9,043 nt of DNA. Source: Candidatus Hydrogenedentota bacterium. GTDB taxonomy: Bacteria > Hydrogenedentota > Hydrogenedentia > Hydrogenedentiales > CAITNO01. Both the position numbers and the translations under genes were made by a program. The stretch is from positions 1-9,043 of the forward strand of contig CAIXUF010000769.1 of the NCBI GenBank assembly GCA_903922535.1, given 5' to 3'. The notes below the pieces were generated by a model, which was given only the letters and a program-made list of their open reading frames with translations, did not search any database and was not told the DNA's origin. How positions within the stretch are numbered: the stretch's first letter is position 1; each line of letters opens with the position of its first letter. Shown piece after piece: positions 7,652 to 9,043 of the stretch.

Positions 7652-8365
7652 ATGCGCGTGATGGCGTTCGGGCCCCATCCCGATGACGTGGAAATCTTCT
7701 GTTCCGGGACGCTTGCGAAATACAGGGCCCAGGGGCACGACATCGGAATTGCGGTGATGACAAGAGGCGATGTGGGGTCACCGACCCTCAGCCGGGAGGA
7801 GATCGCGGCGATCCGGGAAATGGAAGCGCGGAACGCCGCGGCCATCGTCGATGCGGAGTTCTTCTGGCTGGGCTACGATGACGAGTTCCTCTACGACACG
7901 CCCGACGTGCGCCGTCACGTCATCGACGTGCTGCGCCAATTCAAACCGGATGTCGTTCTGTGTCCCGACAAGGACAAGGATTACCATCCGGACCATGTCC
8001 GCACCGGCCAGATCGTCTGGGACACACACGTCATGGCCGCGGTCCCGCTGATTCCGACCGCCCACCCCGCCCTTGGGCACATTCACGAAATCTGGTACTA
8101 CGACACCTCAGGCGGCATCGGCTTCGAGCCTGAGGCCTACGTGGACATCACCGACGTGTGGGACACCAAGGTCAAGATGGCGGAATGCCACAAGAGCCAA
8201 AATGACTGGCTGCAGCATCTCTACGGCCACTCTGTCACGTACCTGCTGGAAGCCCAGTTCCGCTTCCGCGGACACCAGTGCGGGTGCCGCTATGCGGAAG
8301 CCTTCCGGAAAGCCCGCATGGTGCCCCAGTCCGTGTCACGGACGGGATTATTGCCGACAGCCTGA
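7652..8365 (+). CDS. PIG-L (LmbE-like) family zinc-dependent deacetylase
   Basis: PIG-L enzymes hydrolyse N-acyl groups, typically N-acetylglucosamine units on a carrier, using a divalent zinc. Here the metal site is readable: FGPHPDDVE (6-14) provides His9 and Asp12, and YHPDHV (111-116) provides His115. Other family features are VLRQFKPDVVLCPD (93-106) and the C-terminal CGCRYAEAF (210-218). There is no signal peptide, so the enzyme is cytoplasmic. At 237 residues it is close to the bacterial family norm. I start at ATG 7652 because AGGAG (7638-7642) lies 9 bases before it and the family motif follows at once. The frame is open back to 7496, overlapping the symporter gene, but that extension adds a non-family N-terminus. 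It is the last gene of the plus-strand run. In this context it may deacylate an imported amino sugar or glycoside. Other PIG-L roles, such as mycothiol- or bacillithiol-type thiol synthesis, are possible but no such genes are nearby. Confidence 0.9.
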   Translation: MRVMAFGPHPDDVEIFCSGTLAKYRAQGHDIGIAVMTRGDVGSPTLSREEIAAIREMEARNAAAIVDAEFFWLGYDDEFLYDTPDVRRHVIDVLRQFKPDVVLCPDKDKDYHPDHVRTGQIVWDTHVMAAVPLIPTAHPALGHIHEIWYYDTSGGIGFEPEAYVDITDVWDTKVKMAECHKSQNDWLQHLYGHSVTYLLEAQFRFRGHQCGCRYAEAFRKARMVPQSVSRTGLLPTA

Positions 8366-8530
8366 GTGCGCAAATCACAGACAGATCCCACGTTGCGGAG
8401 TTTGAAGAACTACGTTGGCAGACGGCCATGGACCGTGACGAATAGACAGGGTAATGCCGCCATCGCCGGTCCTTTTCCGCCAATTGGACGCGTTTGGGGG
8501 AACCACAGGTCGATTCTTCTGGAAAGACTC

Positions 8531-9043
8531 TCAGTCGCGAAACAGTACTTGAATTGAACCGCTACTGGCGCGTTTGGCGGCATCACGCCGGTCGGTCAGA
8601 TCGCACAATGGCGCCAGGGTGACGCCGTCCACCCTGTAACAGGCCGCACCCAACGGCTCAACTTGCGCGCCAAGCGGCGCCTTCTTTTCGTCCACTGTGT
8701 CCGCGCCCAAAACCAGGGGCCCATGCATATAGCGATGAAATCCCGGCGCCCGCTCCGGACGCAAGAGAGGCGCAACGCCGGAAATCTGTTTGAATTGGAC
8801 TTCGATCACGTCCCCAGGCTTCATGATTCGATCAATCTGGAGAAAGTCGTCCACTACCGGATACTCGTCGTGTTGGCCGTTCACTGTCACGGCAATGCTG
8901 TCGCGATTGACCCAGGAAGGCATGAACAGGGCCAACATCCGTTTCCCGGTCGATTCGCTGGCGAGAACTTTGAAGCGAATCCCATCCTCGTGGGGATATC
9001 CTGTCGTCTGTTCAAGCGTCAGCAATCCGTCCGGCAGGCGCAC
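8531..9043 (-). CDS. GH127/DUF1680-like protein, C-terminal part only (continues past the right edge)
   Basis: The minus-strand frame ends at a TGA at 8533-8531 and remains open to base 9043, so about 170 C-terminal residues are visible and the N-terminal catalytic barrel is outside the window. The visible part matches the C-terminal beta-sandwich regions of GH127 (DUF1680) proteins, the family that includes beta-L-arabinofuranosidases. A strand pair ending FMPSWVN is followed by VTVNG, then IDRIMKPGDVIEVQF, then a basic stretch before HGPLVLGAD, and near the end VTLAPLCDLTD. The GDVIEVQF and GPLVL motifs are the clearest evidence. The zinc-binding glutamate and cysteines of GH127 lie outside the window, so activity cannot be judged. 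It converges on the deacetylase gene with about 165 bases between their stops. It may extend the glycan-degrading theme of the locus, but could also be an unrelated beta-sandwich protein. Confidence 0.68.
   Translation of the reverse strand: MRLPDGLLTLEQTTGYPHEDGIRFKVLASESTGKRMLALFMPSWVNRDSIAVTVNGQHDEYPVVDDFLQIDRIMKPGDVIEVQFKQISGVAPLLRPERAPGFHRYMHGPLVLGADTVDEKKAPLGAQVEPLGAACYRVDGVTLAPLCDLTDRRDAAKRASSGSIQVLFRD

Noticed and set aside
8430..8476. Possible terminator after the deacetylase gene: GGACCG (8430-8435) pairing with CGGTCC (8467-8472) followed by TTTT
   Set aside because: The stem is only 6 bp around a loop of 31 bases, too weak to call a terminator, although the position between converging genes is suitable.

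Overview
The window is GC-rich, uses Shine-Dalgarno-type ribosome sites, and carries a compact carbohydrate-use locus. Secreted glycoside hydrolases with signal peptides, a Na+/solute symporter, a DegT-type aminotransferase and a PIG-L deacetylase occurring together is typical of heterotrophic bacteria around the Planctomycetota-Verrucomicrobiota-Lentisphaerota group or of similar uncultured glycan degraders. That placement is inference from gene content and style; no rRNA or other marker gene is present.

Layout. Bases 2-240 (minus) hold the C-terminal end of what looks like a decayed DDE transposase. Bases 343-2661 (minus) encode a large secreted clan-A-like glycoside hydrolase with an N-terminal carbohydrate-binding-like sandwich. 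A 410-base divergent intergenic region follows, with a candidate promoter and a 10-bp inverted repeat. On the plus strand then come a secreted GH39-like hydrolase (3072-4478), a DegT/DnrJ/EryC1/StrS aminotransferase (4619-5926), a sodium:solute symporter with a TTG start (5967-7571) and a PIG-L (LmbE-like) deacetylase (7652-8365). At the right edge, converging on the minus strand, is the C-terminal part of a GH127/DUF1680-like protein (8531-9043, truncated by the window).

Working model (inference). The exported GH39-like and clan-A-like enzymes, and perhaps the GH127-like one, release sugars outside the cytoplasm; the symporter imports a product; and two cytoplasmic enzymes that act on nitrogen-bearing sugars process it. 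The deacetylase would remove an N-acyl group and the PLP enzyme would exchange amino and keto groups. The gaps between the aminotransferase, symporter and deacetylase genes (40 and 80 bases) and their shared strand suggest one operon; the GH39-like gene, 140 bases upstream, may be its first gene. The substrate cannot be read from the sequence. The pairing of a sugar aminotransferase and an N-deacetylase with an importer, rather than with biosynthetic genes, is the most interesting aspect. I found no tRNA, rRNA, CRISPR array or intact mobile element.
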